Notes: generated by a model not told the origin, from the sequence alone. A stretch of 64,000 nucleotides of DNA from Microcaldota archaeon (GCA_027339055.1 DAHWRK010000002.1:1-64000); one strand, 5' to 3'. Shown: positions 9,314-18,571, counted from the stretch's first letter. A program made the numbers and translations.

Positions 9314-9850
9314 TCAGTTTTTCGCTTCGGCGGCTTTGTAGCTTATTTTCATGTCGATAACCTTGTCCGAATCCCCAAAAAGGAAATGTGCGTCGACGAA
9401 TTTCCCGCCCAGCACGTATGGGAGCCAATATTTGTCGTCATCCCACATCATATCCAAGGGTATGGCGCTTATTTTGAACCATTCTGGCTTCATCTCCTCG
9501 CTTTCCGATATATTTCCTTCCCACTCCTCTGCTATATACACGTGAACCTTCTGGTTAAATTCGCTTTTTGGTTCGCTTCCCCCAAAATAAAAGCGCAGCA
9601 CGGCAGCCTTGTAATAGTTTTTTGGGGTAGCCCCGACCTCTTCGGCAGATTCCCTTATCATCGCATCTTCTACGGTTTCGCCAGGTTTAAGCTTTCCTCC
9701 TGCGCCATTCAGCTTCCCCTTGCCAAATCCTCGCTTTTTCATTGCAAGAAGCACTTTTGAAGCTTTTTTATCAACAAAATAGCAAAGAGTTACGTCCCTC
9801 AAAGAATCAGAGTACTTGTCAATATAGTCGCCTATTTTGTTGCCATCCAT
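9314..9850 (-). CDS. NUDIX hydrolase, MTH1/8-oxo-dGTPase-like
   Basis: Nudix box GGKLKPGETVEDAMIRESAEEVGA preceded by KRGFGKGKLNGAGGK. Confidence 0.85.
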   Translation of the reverse strand: MDGNKIGDYIDKYSDSLRDVTLCYFVDKKASKVLLAMKKRGFGKGKLNGAGGKLKPGETVEDAMIRESAEEVGATPKNYYKAAVLRFYFGGSEPKSEFNQKVHVYIAEEWEGNISESEEMKPEWFKISAIPLDMMWDDDKYWLPYVLGGKFVDAHFLFGDSDKVIDMKISYKAAEAKN

Positions 9851-9903
9851 AACATTTCGCCCCAGATAACAAATATAGGAATAGGTGATATAATATTTAT
9901 TTG

Positions 9904-10353
9904 TTAACTGCTAGAGTAGGTGCCCATATACTCGCAATGGACTATGATACTGGTTTTTAGTTTGTCGTCTATGGGCTTCCTGTGCATCCCCTTTGGCAGC
10001 TTTTCCAGTGATGTTGCGTATGCCTTAAAATAATACCTGTGCGGCTTTCCCTTCGGAGGGCATGGGCCGTTATAGCCTTCGTTGCCAAAATCGTTTATCC
10101 CGAAACTTATTTCCGAGTGCTTTGAAGCATGGTCTATCCTTCCGATATCTGGAGGTATGTTGTAGGCTATCCAGTGCGTGAATGTTCCCATAGGGGCATC
10201 CGGATCATCCATTATTAGGACTATGCTCTTGGTGCCTTCAGGTATATCGCTTATCTCTACGGTCGGCTGGGTGTCTATCCCTTTGCAGGTAAACTGATCT
10301 GGTATGCGCTCGCCCTGGCCGAATCCCTTTACCAGTATTTTCATGCTAATCAA
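9904..10353 (-). CDS. PEBP / YbhB-YbcL family protein
   Basis: VLIMDDPDAPMGTFTHWIAYNIP...GYNGPCPPKGKPHRYYFKAYA. Confidence 0.9.
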   Translation of the reverse strand: MISMKILVKGFGQGERIPDQFTCKGIDTQPTVEISDIPEGTKSIVLIMDDPDAPMGTFTHWIAYNIPPDIGRIDHASKHSEISFGINDFGNEGYNGPCPPKGKPHRYYFKAYATSLEKLPKGMHRKPIDDKLKTSIIVHCEYMGTYSSS

Positions 10354-10425
10354 ACTGTAATAAAAACTGCAATAAAAAGTATAAATTACTTTGTGGGAAA
10401 ATAGTGCCAGATTTGGTTAATTGGT

Positions 10426-10884
10426 TCAGCTTGATTGGCGCAGCAGGGGCTCGAGGCCATTTCCTGCCTCTTTTTGGACCGCATCCCTTATTTCTTTGAT
10501 TAGAAGAGCGATCTTGATTTCGGTTTCTTCTGAAGGATACATGAAAAGGCTCTTTATTTGCATATTTGCAGATTCATCGTCTTTTTTTAATGAAAACCAA
10601 TAATGTACTCCGCTTTTTATGCCAGAAAATTCACTGCGTGAGATTATTTTATCGGCTATCCTTTTTGCCTTTCCGATCATTTCAGGAATTATCTTTACCG
10701 AGCATTCGGTTTCCAGTTTGGTTTGCTGTACCTTGGCTTCATAAGCATAATCTTTCATTCGACTCACATACAATAGAGTATAATAGGAAACATTCCGCTT
10801 TAGATAATATTTATAGCTTTCTTTCTGTTTGGGTTTGTGTGTTGGGGTTTGTACCGTCACATGCTTAAATCCATTGCATGCCAT
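10426..10884 (-). CDS. hypothetical protein
   Basis: ORF only; start may be downstream near 10758 (MKDYAYEAKV). Confidence 0.45.
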   Translation of the reverse strand: MACNGFKHVTVQTPTHKPKQKESYKYYLKRNVSYYTLLYVSRMKDYAYEAKVQQTKLETECSVKIIPEMIGKAKRIADKIISRSEFSGIKSGVHYWFSLKKDDESANMQIKSLFMYPSEETEIKIALLIKEIRDAVQKEAGNGLEPLLRQSS

Positions 10885-10902
10885 TATTCAAGAGATTGTA
10901 GC

Positions 10903-11118
10903 ATGAACGACATAATATCCGCAGGGATTGGCTGGATTTTGGCAGGGATGGTATCTGGAGTCGTGTGGGTTGTGCTGCTTTATCGCGGAATAAACAACTA
11001 CGGGATGCTTGCCGTGACTATTGTAGTGCTTCTAACCGGCATCGGAATAATCGCAACAAAAAAGAGGATAGCGGCGATCAGGGATTCTATAATCGCAGGA
11101 AGCGTAAAGAACCAGTAA
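10903..11118 (+). CDS. small two-TM membrane protein
   Basis: MNDIISAGIGWILAGMVSGVVWVVLLYRGINNYGMLAVTIVVLLTGIGIIATKKR. Confidence 0.45.
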   Translation: MNDIISAGIGWILAGMVSGVVWVVLLYRGINNYGMLAVTIVVLLTGIGIIATKKRIAAIRDSIIAGSVKNQ

Positions 11119-11130
11119 AAAAAGAAAAAG

Positions 11131-11158
11131 GGCTTTTGGTTACTTATGCCCAAAAGCC
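11131..11158 (-). terminator. hairpin GGCTTTTGG/CCAAAAGCC followed on the minus strand by a T-rich tract (CTTTTTCTTTTTTT)
   Basis: 9-bp perfect inverted repeat at the 3' end of the 11140..11448 minus-strand ORF, between convergent genes. Confidence 0.5.
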
Positions 11159-11448
11159 AAAAAACTGAAGCCGGAAGGTGTTGTTTCGGAGTTGTGCTTG
11201 TAGACAAGCACTCTGTTCATTGTTCTTTTCGTTAGCTGTGCGGTCATGTCCTCTTCGGTAATCAAGGCTATCGCCCTGACAAGCTCGGATACAGTAGAAG
11301 TATTTACTTCCTCTGGATCTATTCCCATTAGACTATACTTGTAGTCCAAGAGCTTTTCTATGCCGTTCCTTATTTCCTGTTCGTACATGAACTCCCTTCG
11401 CAATTTTCCTTCGTTTGGCTCACGCTCACATTCTTCGTCTTTTTCCAT
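11140..11448 (-). CDS. hypothetical protein, 102 aa
   Basis: ORF only. Confidence 0.4.
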   Translation of the reverse strand: MEKDEECEREPNEGKLRREFMYEQEIRNGIEKLLDYKYSLMGIDPEEVNTSTVSELVRAIALITEEDMTAQLTKRTMNRVLVYKHNSETTPSGFSFLAFGHK

Positions 11449-11457
11449 TCTAACCCC

Positions 11458-11715
11458 TCGGACGCGCCTTTGCTACGCACAGGTTTAACCCCAGAAAAAG
11501 CTGTCTGCCATATTTGTATTGTGCATGGCTTGCGCACTGTCCAGTCAGGTTTTGCGGTTAAGTTATTTATACTTTGCTATAATTATTTTACTTTAATAAG
11601 CAATTAAGGAATTTAAGTAATATTTAAATACTTTTGTTGTGTATTTAATACTGCCAGGGAAACTTGGCAAAACCCCAGAGGACGCGCCTGCGCTATGCGC
11701 AGGCGCTGTCTTTAA
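11458..11715. repeat. two diverged copies of GGACGCGCCT..GCTA.GC.CAGG; the second copy forms a 10-bp perfect hairpin GCGCCTGCGC-TAT-GCGCAGGCGC (11684..11706)
   Basis: Direct inspection: 11460 GGACGCGCCTTTGCTACGCACAGG and 11680 GGACGCGCCTGCGCTATGCGCAGG. Confidence 0.6.
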
Positions 11716-11724
11716 ATAATAAGA

Positions 11725-12786
11725 TTATTCTACTCCTGGCTCGAGCATCTCCATTGTGCACTCCGAAGCATCCATCTTGACCCTTATGCCCATCGGTATT
11801 GTGGTTATGTACTTGCCGTGGCAACAAGCAAACTCTATGAACGCTGGCTTCTTGGGCATCTTGTTTGCGAACAGGTCCTGCAAAGTGCTGTGCATCGTGG
11901 CGTTTATGTAGTCTTCTACGAAAAGATGTTTCATCAGGTAGGAAGCGACTCCTTGCGATTCGGATATGTTTTCTATTCCATAGTTGGGCAGCTGTCCGAA
12001 GACTATCCCGTTGGCCTTTTTCAATACACCCTTTATCACAAGCGAAGTTAGCAGGTTGTCAAGCATCCATGGCTCAACATTTACGTCCTCGAAGAAAAGG
12101 ACCTTGCCGCGGGCATCGGGTATGTATTTTGTGCCTACGATTAATGAAAATACGGTGAGGTTGCCGCCCATTAGCTGGCCCTTGGTGGTGCCATCGTTTA
12201 TAGATTTGGCCCATCCGCTTTCCAGAGGGTTCTTTATCATTGCCTCTTCGCCCCTGCTTATTATTCCTATGAGATTGTTCCAGTTCGTTTGGAGCGCAGC
12301 TTCGTCCTCTTCGAAGAGGTCTATGAGCATGGGGCCTTGGAACGACGCCATGTGGGCCATCCTCATGAATGCCAGTTGCAAGAGCGTTATGTCGCTGTAT
12401 CCTACGAACACCTTGGGGTGGTCCTTTATTATGTCGTAGTCTATGCTGTTGAGTATGTCTATGGAGCCTGCTCCGCCCTGCAGCACCATTACTGCGTCGT
12501 ATTTGTCGCTCTTGAACGCATTCTCTATCTCGTTCTTTCTCGTTGCGTCTCCGGCGGTCAGGTAGCGCGTTGGAGATTCTCTTATCATGCTTGGCGCAAG
12601 GCTCACCTTGAAGCCCTGCCTTTCCAAAAACCTAACAGCCTTTGGCAGAGAGCTGGTAGATGTCGCCGCGCTTGACGGGGCTATTATCCTTATGGTTCCG
12701 CCCTTCCTTAGCCTAGGCGGCTTAACCGTAGGTTCGTACATGGTTGTAATTAGCCTGGCAAAGGATTTAACACTTGCCGCCCGCAT
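11725..12786 (-). CDS. LD-carboxypeptidase / MccF-like peptidase S66 family protein
   Basis: GTIRIIAPSSA...AVMVLQGGAGSIDILNSIDYDIIKDHPKVFVGYSDITLL...FQGPM. Confidence 0.85.
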   Translation of the reverse strand: MRAASVKSFARLITTMYEPTVKPPRLRKGGTIRIIAPSSAATSTSSLPKAVRFLERQGFKVSLAPSMIRESPTRYLTAGDATRKNEIENAFKSDKYDAVMVLQGGAGSIDILNSIDYDIIKDHPKVFVGYSDITLLQLAFMRMAHMASFQGPMLIDLFEEDEAALQTNWNNLIGIISRGEEAMIKNPLESGWAKSINDGTTKGQLMGGNLTVFSLIVGTKYIPDARGKVLFFEDVNVEPWMLDNLLTSLVIKGVLKKANGIVFGQLPNYGIENISESQGVASYLMKHLFVEDYINATMHSTLQDLFANKMPKKPAFIEFACCHGKYITTIPMGIRVKMDASECTMEMLEPGVE

Positions 12787-12827
12787 TAGATTATTATTTT
12801 ATTGCTGTCAAGTATGGGCGTGGTAGT

Positions 12828-12998
12828 ATGGCATATCTGGAGAGAATAGATGAGTTGATAGAGCACCATAGAAAGCTGGCAGAAAAGCTCGATGTAGGAA
12901 GGAATAAAAAACTTGCAAAAGAGATAGAGGACAAGTTCGAAACGGCCCAGATACTTATAAGAGATTATGAGTTCAAGCTTGTCAAAAAGGACAGATAA
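12828..12998 (+). CDS. small helical protein, 56 aa
   Basis: MAYLERIDELIEHHRKLAEKLDVGRNKKLAKEIEDKFETAQILIRDYEFKLVKKDR, directly upstream of tdk. Confidence 0.4.
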   Translation: MAYLERIDELIEHHRKLAEKLDVGRNKKLAKEIEDKFETAQILIRDYEFKLVKKDR

Positions 12999-13007
12999 AT
13001 ACCTTGG

Positions 13008-13598
13008 GTGCGGCATACGAAGAAATCTTTAGAGCTAGGGAGACTTGTAGTAATAACTGGGCCCATGTTCTCTGGAAAAACGTCCAGGCTTATAGAGCTT
13101 CTTGAGCGGGAACGCCTCTCTGGAAGGAAAGTTATACTTTTCAAGCCCGAAATTGACGTTCGTTCAAGCGAAAGCAAGGTCAAAACACATAAGGGCGTGG
13201 AGCTTGACGCCACCGTGGTGAGAACGGGCAAAGCAGGGATAAAGGCACTATTCGACGTGAGTTCGGACTACAATGTTGTCGGAATAGATGAAGCCCAGTT
13301 TTGGGATGACGATTCTAGACTGGAGGATACGCTCAACAAGCTAGCATCGATGAAAAAGATTGTGTATGTATCGACGCTCAATAAGGATTACAAGGGCGTT
13401 CCATTCAGCATATCGGAGAAACTGCTTGCCTATGCCGATTACATATATTCGCTTACTGCTGTTTGTACCAAGTGCGGGGAAGAGGCAGTATTCTCCCAAA
13501 GAATAATAGACGGTATTGCAAAATCAGGGCCGCGCATCGTAATAGGCGGCAGGGAGACTTACCAGCCAAGATGCCGAAACTGCTTCGTAACGCGTTAG
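13008..13598 (+). CDS. tdk: thymidine kinase
   Basis: VVITGPMFSGKTSRLIELLERE, GIDEAQFWDD, LNKDYKGVPF, CTKCGEEAVFSQR. Confidence 0.92.
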   Translation: MRHTKKSLELGRLVVITGPMFSGKTSRLIELLERERLSGRKVILFKPEIDVRSSESKVKTHKGVELDATVVRTGKAGIKALFDVSSDYNVVGIDEAQFWDDDSRLEDTLNKLASMKKIVYVSTLNKDYKGVPFSISEKLLAYADYIYSLTAVCTKCGEEAVFSQRIIDGIAKSGPRIVIGGRETYQPRCRNCFVTR

Positions 13599-16153
13599 GC
13601 TTCCAATACCAGTACTGTGGGGTTCTTGAGCCCGATTGCTGCGCTTATCCTTTTTGCGGCCTCTTTTGTGGATCCTACTACAACGACGTCTTCGTCTGCT
13701 CCAACCTTAATGCCAGAATTATTGTCGTTTACTGGCAGGAGGCGCTTTACCCCTAGCTTGTCTGACAGCAGCCTTGCTTGTACCAGGGCAGTGGGGTTCT
13801 CGTAGGCTATGGCCGATGGCTTGTGGCCTATTTCTGAGCAGAATTTGCCTATTTTCTTGTAAAAGCCCGAGTATTGGCCCTCCGGATGCGAGGCGAAATG
13901 CTTGCGCAGCGTAGGAAGCATTGCGGGATTTGCATTTTCGAATTCGGAGAGGGCCTCATTCATTTCGTAATCGAAAACCACCCAAGTTTCATCAGAAACC
14001 TCCTCGAAGTATATGTCTGGTTTTATCTTTGATCTTGGCTTTGCAAGCATAGTGCATGTTACAAACCTTTCCTTGCGGAATGTGGCGTGCAAGCGTTCCA
14101 TTACTGTGGCAAATGTTTTGCCAGTGTCAACCAGCTCGTCAACCACCAAAACATATCCTTCTCCGCTTGGGATTTTAATGGAATCTATGCCCCGCACAAA
14201 TACTTCCTTTGTTGGGGCACCTATGTCGTTATAATGGCTGGCTGATATGCCGTAAGTTTTTACGTTTCCAAGCCTAGGATAAAGCGCTGATGCCAGTATC
14301 ATTCCCCCTCTTTCTATGTATATCATGCATTTGGGCATGCCCGTAGGCTCCAGAGACGCGACCATCTTTGCCGCGCTTGCTTCGATATCGGCAATGGATT
14401 TGAAAACTATCTTTGTTTTTGATTTCAGAAAATTAAAAAACTCAAGCCATTCTCTTGCGCTTATCAGCGGTTCATCCATTAAGCCGGCATTTATCATGCT
14501 CTTTGACAGCCTTACTGATTGCGGCTCTGAAAGGGACGAAAGGCGGAGCACGTTTTCGTCCATGAAAAGAGCCTCTGGCGTTCCATCGAATATTATTGAG
14601 CCCTTGCTCATTACTATCGCCCTGCGGCAGTATTCAGCCACAAGCCGCATGTCGTGGGTTATCAGCAAAACGGTGACACCCTCTTTATTAAGGCCTTTTA
14701 TTATTTCCATTATTTCCATGGCCATTTTGTAGTCCTGGCCCGTGGTAGGCTCGTCGACTATAAGCACTTCAGGCTTTATTACTATGCTGCTTGCTACCGC
14801 AAGCCTGCGCTTCTGGCCCCTCCCCAAGAATACAGGATCCTCATTGGCTTTATCTGAAAGGCCTACGCGCTCGAGTATGCCAGCTATCTTTTCGTCTGCT
14901 GCCTTTCCCGTTATGCCCGCATTCTTAAGCGAATAGTTGACCTCTGAGGTGACACTCCTCGTAAATATCTGGTGGTCCGGGTTCTGGAAAACGTAGCTTA
15001 CGTGCAAGGGAAGCTTGAGCCTGTCCTTCTTTGAGCGCGGATTAAGCCCAGCAACATCTGCGGTGCCAGAGCCTGGGGCCAGTATTCCGGATATTATTTT
15101 CGACAGCGTGCTTTTTCCAGAGCCGTTCTGGCCCACCAGAGCCACCAGGGAGCCCTTTTCTATCTCTAGGTTTATGTCTTCGAGGGCTTTGGTCCCATCA
15201 TCGTATGAGAAGGATATCCCGTTTAGCCTTATTATCGGATTTGATATCGTGGGCTTTTTCCGCTCTATCTTGAATCCCGTTTTCGGTATTCCGAGCTTCG
15301 GGCTTTCATCTACGGAAAAATAATCGGAGAGCTCAGATACTTCAGGCGCATATATGTTGTATTTGGATATCAGCTCCTTGTCAGAGTATATTTCTTCTGG
15401 CCTGCCGGTTTTGACTATAGAACCTTCGTACAACAGGGCCAGCCTGTCGGCGAACCTCAGCATCACGTCGGGATTGTGTTCTACCAAAATTATAGTCATT
15501 CCCGATTCTTTCTTTATCCTTGCAATGGTTTCTATCACTTCCATTTTTCCCTTTGGGTCAAGATCCGAAGTGGGCTCGTCGAGTATCAGTATCCTGGGCC
15601 TCATTGCCAGGAAGCTTGCTATCACCAGCCTTTGCTTCTGACCCCCAGACAGTTCAGATGGATGAATCTTTTCTGCATAGTCATAAAGCTCCCCCAGGCC
15701 GACGAGCTCCAGCGCGTCCTTTATGCGTTTGAGCATTTCCTTCTTTTCAAGCCCCATGAGCTGCAGGCCCAAAGATACCTCGTTCATGACACTCATGCTT
15801 AGGAACTGGCTTTCGGGATCCTGCATTACGAGACCCACATCCGGGGCCGTGATGCCGGTCCCGGAAAGCTTGAGCTCCCCATTGATTATATCCGCCTTTG
15901 TTACGGTTTTGCCCAGGACGCTTATTTCCCCCTTTATCCCGTCCTGGAAATTTAACGGCAGCTTGAGCTGGTGAGGTATAAGTCCGGCTATAGAATAGCA
16001 AAGCGTCGTTTTTCCGGAGCCGCTTGGGCCCGTGATGCCAAGGAATTCGCCCTCTTTGACGTTAAGGTTTATTCCTTTCAGGGCATAGTTGCTCTTTATG
16101 CCGGTAAAATTGGGATATCTCCAATAGAAATCGCTTATGGTTATAGAATTCAT
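13595..16153 (-). CDS. ECF transporter tandem ATPase (EcfA-EcfA') fused to a Gpt/HPT-like phosphoribosyltransferase and an extra C-terminal domain
   Basis: 852 aa single ORF: GITGPSGSGKTTLCYS, LSGGQKQRLVIASFLAMRPRILILDEPTSDLDP; second GQNGSGKSTLSK and GRGQKRRLAVASSIVIKPEVLIVDEPTTGQD; then IERGGMILASALYPRLG and PRPP loop VLVVDELVDTGKT, RFVTCTMLAKPRSKIKPDIYFEEVSDETWVVFDYE. Confidence 0.9.
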   Translation of the reverse strand: MNSITISDFYWRYPNFTGIKSNYALKGINLNVKEGEFLGITGPSGSGKTTLCYSIAGLIPHQLKLPLNFQDGIKGEISVLGKTVTKADIINGELKLSGTGITAPDVGLVMQDPESQFLSMSVMNEVSLGLQLMGLEKKEMLKRIKDALELVGLGELYDYAEKIHPSELSGGQKQRLVIASFLAMRPRILILDEPTSDLDPKGKMEVIETIARIKKESGMTIILVEHNPDVMLRFADRLALLYEGSIVKTGRPEEIYSDKELISKYNIYAPEVSELSDYFSVDESPKLGIPKTGFKIERKKPTISNPIIRLNGISFSYDDGTKALEDINLEIEKGSLVALVGQNGSGKSTLSKIISGILAPGSGTADVAGLNPRSKKDRLKLPLHVSYVFQNPDHQIFTRSVTSEVNYSLKNAGITGKAADEKIAGILERVGLSDKANEDPVFLGRGQKRRLAVASSIVIKPEVLIVDEPTTGQDYKMAMEIMEIIKGLNKEGVTVLLITHDMRLVAEYCRRAIVMSKGSIIFDGTPEALFMDENVLRLSSLSEPQSVRLSKSMINAGLMDEPLISAREWLEFFNFLKSKTKIVFKSIADIEASAAKMVASLEPTGMPKCMIYIERGGMILASALYPRLGNVKTYGISASHYNDIGAPTKEVFVRGIDSIKIPSGEGYVLVVDELVDTGKTFATVMERLHATFRKERFVTCTMLAKPRSKIKPDIYFEEVSDETWVVFDYEMNEALSEFENANPAMLPTLRKHFASHPEGQYSGFYKKIGKFCSEIGHKPSAIAYENPTALVQARLLSDKLGVKRLLPVNDNNSGIKVGADEDVVVVGSTKEAAKRISAAIGLKNPTVLVLEA

Positions 16154-16165
16154 ATTTACACCGGT

Positions 16166-16990
16166 TCAGATGAAGGGAAGGGCCAGCATGAAAGCGCCAA
16201 ATGCCATTATAGCCGCATCGCTAGCACTAAAATTTTTTTCTGATATGAAGTCCGACATTCCCTTCGATTTGGAGAATCCCCTGGATTCTAGCGCAAACCC
16301 CATGTCGACGGAACGCTTTATCATTGATGTGGTAAGCGGTATTGAGAGCATTACGAATGATGTCACTTTCTTTATTATGTTTGTAGAGGTGCCGCCCGCG
16401 CCCCTGGCAAATTGGGCCTGCCTTATCGAATCCAGGTCGTCGGACATTATATTTAGGCTTCTGGCTATCAGCGATGCGAAGAACACGACCTTGAACGGTG
16501 CCCTGAGTTTTTTCAATGCAGATATTATGTCGGCATCCCTTGTACTCATTATCGTAAGCAAAGTCATGAAAGCCATAGACGCGTACCCGGATATCTTGCC
16601 TATGCCTACGTATATTGACAGGCTTGTTATCTTTAGCGTGGACCCAAGCAGAGTCATGCTGAAGAGAGTATTGGTTCCTATCTGATTGAAGACTATCCAC
16701 CAAACCATCATGACGAAAAGCGCAACTACTAGCAGTGCAAGATAACTCTTGACCAGATATTTTATGGTGCCGCTCTCAAACAGAAAGCCCAACGCGAATG
16801 CCAGGACCAGCAGATTGTAGGTTAGATCCGGAATCGGGCGTATCATCGATGCCACTACGCCGACAGAAAGGAATATTAGCAGCATAAACTTGGCTATCGG
16901 ATTCATGTTAACATAAAAGGAGTCGGAACGGGCAGAAAACAGTATTGTTTTTACTTTGCGTTTCTGCCCGCGGGAAGCCGACGCTTGCAT
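16166..16990 (-). CDS. ECF transporter transmembrane component (EcfT)
   Basis: Polytopic with two coupling motifs: QAQFARGAGG and ALESRGF. Confidence 0.85.
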   Translation of the reverse strand: MQASASRGQKRKVKTILFSARSDSFYVNMNPIAKFMLLIFLSVGVVASMIRPIPDLTYNLLVLAFALGFLFESGTIKYLVKSYLALLVVALFVMMVWWIVFNQIGTNTLFSMTLLGSTLKITSLSIYVGIGKISGYASMAFMTLLTIMSTRDADIISALKKLRAPFKVVFFASLIARSLNIMSDDLDSIRQAQFARGAGGTSTNIIKKVTSFVMLSIPLTTSMIKRSVDMGFALESRGFSKSKGMSDFISEKNFSASDAAIMAFGAFMLALPFI

Positions 16991-17644
16991 TTACGACACC
17001 CAGCCAGTATTCACCAATCCAAAGCGCTCCACGACCGGAGTAACATACTTGGCCAGGAAAGGCGCTATTAGAAGAACTATTGCGTCGCCAAGTATCCATA
17101 GCCCGGCACCCAGTAAATATGCGCTTGCTGGAACGAAACCGAGAAGCACGAGAATCCATACTCCCCAAAGGCCCCCAATTATGTTGGTGATTCCCATTAC
17201 CCATAATACAAACCACGCAGCGGATTTCTTGCTTTTCATTATATCCCTGCCGAGTGGGTCCACACCGTGTTTTCTCAGGTATCCCCTGTAGAGAAGGAAT
17301 ATTAGCAATGCAGGTATGAGGTCCCCTATGCTAAACCCTAGCGCGGGAAGTACTGGAAGCCCTGTAAGCAGCCCTGATCCGACAAATGCGCCGATCCACG
17401 CACCCAATATTCCCCATACTCCCCACCAGAGCGTGAAAACTACGAAGAAAGGATATGCCCAGTAAAGGAACCCTATCCCGGGGCCGACCACTGGAGTGGC
17501 TATCGCCCCAAGCCACGAAAGCAGTATTACCACAGCCATTTGTATCGCAAAAAGCGCGTATTGCGTAGTCGTTAGCTTTCCTCCCCTCCACTTGAGGGTG
17601 TATTGTGAAAACTTCTCGTTCAAACCTGCCGTAATTTCACCCAT
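16991..17644 (-). CDS. ECF transporter substrate-binding (S) component-like membrane protein
   Basis: Hydrophobic 217 aa, 6-TM-like, abuts EcfT; WGVWGILGAWIGAFVGSGLLTGLPVLPALGFSIGDLIPALL. Confidence 0.7.
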   Translation of the reverse strand: MGEITAGLNEKFSQYTLKWRGGKLTTTQYALFAIQMAVVILLSWLGAIATPVVGPGIGFLYWAYPFFVVFTLWWGVWGILGAWIGAFVGSGLLTGLPVLPALGFSIGDLIPALLIFLLYRGYLRKHGVDPLGRDIMKSKKSAAWFVLWVMGITNIIGGLWGVWILVLLGFVPASAYLLGAGLWILGDAIVLLIAPFLAKYVTPVVERFGLVNTGWVS

Positions 17645-17842
17645 GACATAACCCCAATTTAGATTTTTATGGATGATTTAAATAGGTTGGTTTATGTGGC
17701 TATAAAAAGTTTTGCGGTTCAGGATTTTTGCGCATTGTTTTTATAGTTTCGTTCACATTGATACAGTTTGGAACTGACGCTCTTTCTAGCGGAAAAAGCC
17801 AGTGATTGTAAATTGGCAAATAGGGAATACCCATATATGGAT

Positions 17843-18160
17843 TTAGAAACTTATGGGCGTGTATCCCTCATCTATGCTCTTCGTTATGTATTCGCCTGCC
17901 TTTACAAGATTAACCTTCTTCCCGAGCTTCTCCTCCACCTTGGCATTCTGCGCCACGAATATGCATGCCGATGGCTTTTCACTGCCAAAAGAGTCTCCGA
18001 TGAGCTTTGACAGTTCATCGTCGTTGGCTATGGTTACCTCGCTCTGGCCGAAGAAGAGTATTCTTACGTCGTGCCCTGCCTGCTTTTGCCTTGCGCTAAA
18101 GTTTATCCCCAGGCTTATCTTGTCCTTCTCCTTGCTCGATATTATTGACAGTATTTTAGT
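17843..18160 (-). CDS. DsrE-like small protein
   Basis: MTKILSIISSKEKDKISLGINFSARQKQAGHDVRILFFGQSEVTIANDDEL. Confidence 0.4.
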   Translation of the reverse strand, partial: TKILSIISSKEKDKISLGINFSARQKQAGHDVRILFFGQSEVTIANDDELSKLIGDSFGSEKPSACIFVAQNAKVEEKLGKKVNLVKAGEYITKSIDEGYTPISF

Positions 18161-18509
18161 CATCCTTATCACCATCATCAGGGAGCTTTTCTATTATCTC
18201 GCTCATTTCCGCGTAATGCTTTCTTATTACGGGATCCGCTTTAGGGCCAAGCATCTTCTTGGTGTTTATCCTGCACATATCCATGGCTTCTTTTAAGCCT
18301 TCTTTTGTGGGGTTCTTTATGTCGACGTTGCACTTCCTGAAAGCGTCGCCTACGAAGAGCTTTGCCCTTGCCTTGAGCTCCCTTTTGGGAATTTCCTGCC
18401 CCAGTGCCTTGTTTATTTCCTCGTTTGCAGTTTCAAAGCAGTTTATGAGGCGTTCTACCGCAATATCTGGCGTTATTTCGCCGTTGCGCTTTTTTGCCAT
18501 TCTGATCAC
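18156..18509 (-). CDS. hypothetical protein
   Basis: ORF of 117 aa overlapping the next gene by 5 nt (operon-like). Confidence 0.5.
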   Translation of the reverse strand: MIRMAKKRNGEITPDIAVERLINCFETANEEINKALGQEIPKRELKARAKLFVGDAFRKCNVDIKNPTKEGLKEAMDMCRINTKKMLGPKADPVIRKHYAEMSEIIEKLPDDGDKDD

Positions 18510-18571
18510 TAAGCATAAGCCATCCTGAATTAAATTATTTGCCTTAAAAGCCTTTTATATGAGGTAGATAT

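Noticed and set aside
11725-12786. LD-carboxypeptidase (S66) as evidence for a peptidoglycan-related system or microcin immunity
   Set aside because: S66-family proteins occur in archaea without murein; no linked toxin or wall genes here
12828-13598. ThyX plus thymidine kinase as an unusual redundant thymidylate pathway
   Set aside because: De novo and salvage routes often coexist; no anomaly without the rest of the genome
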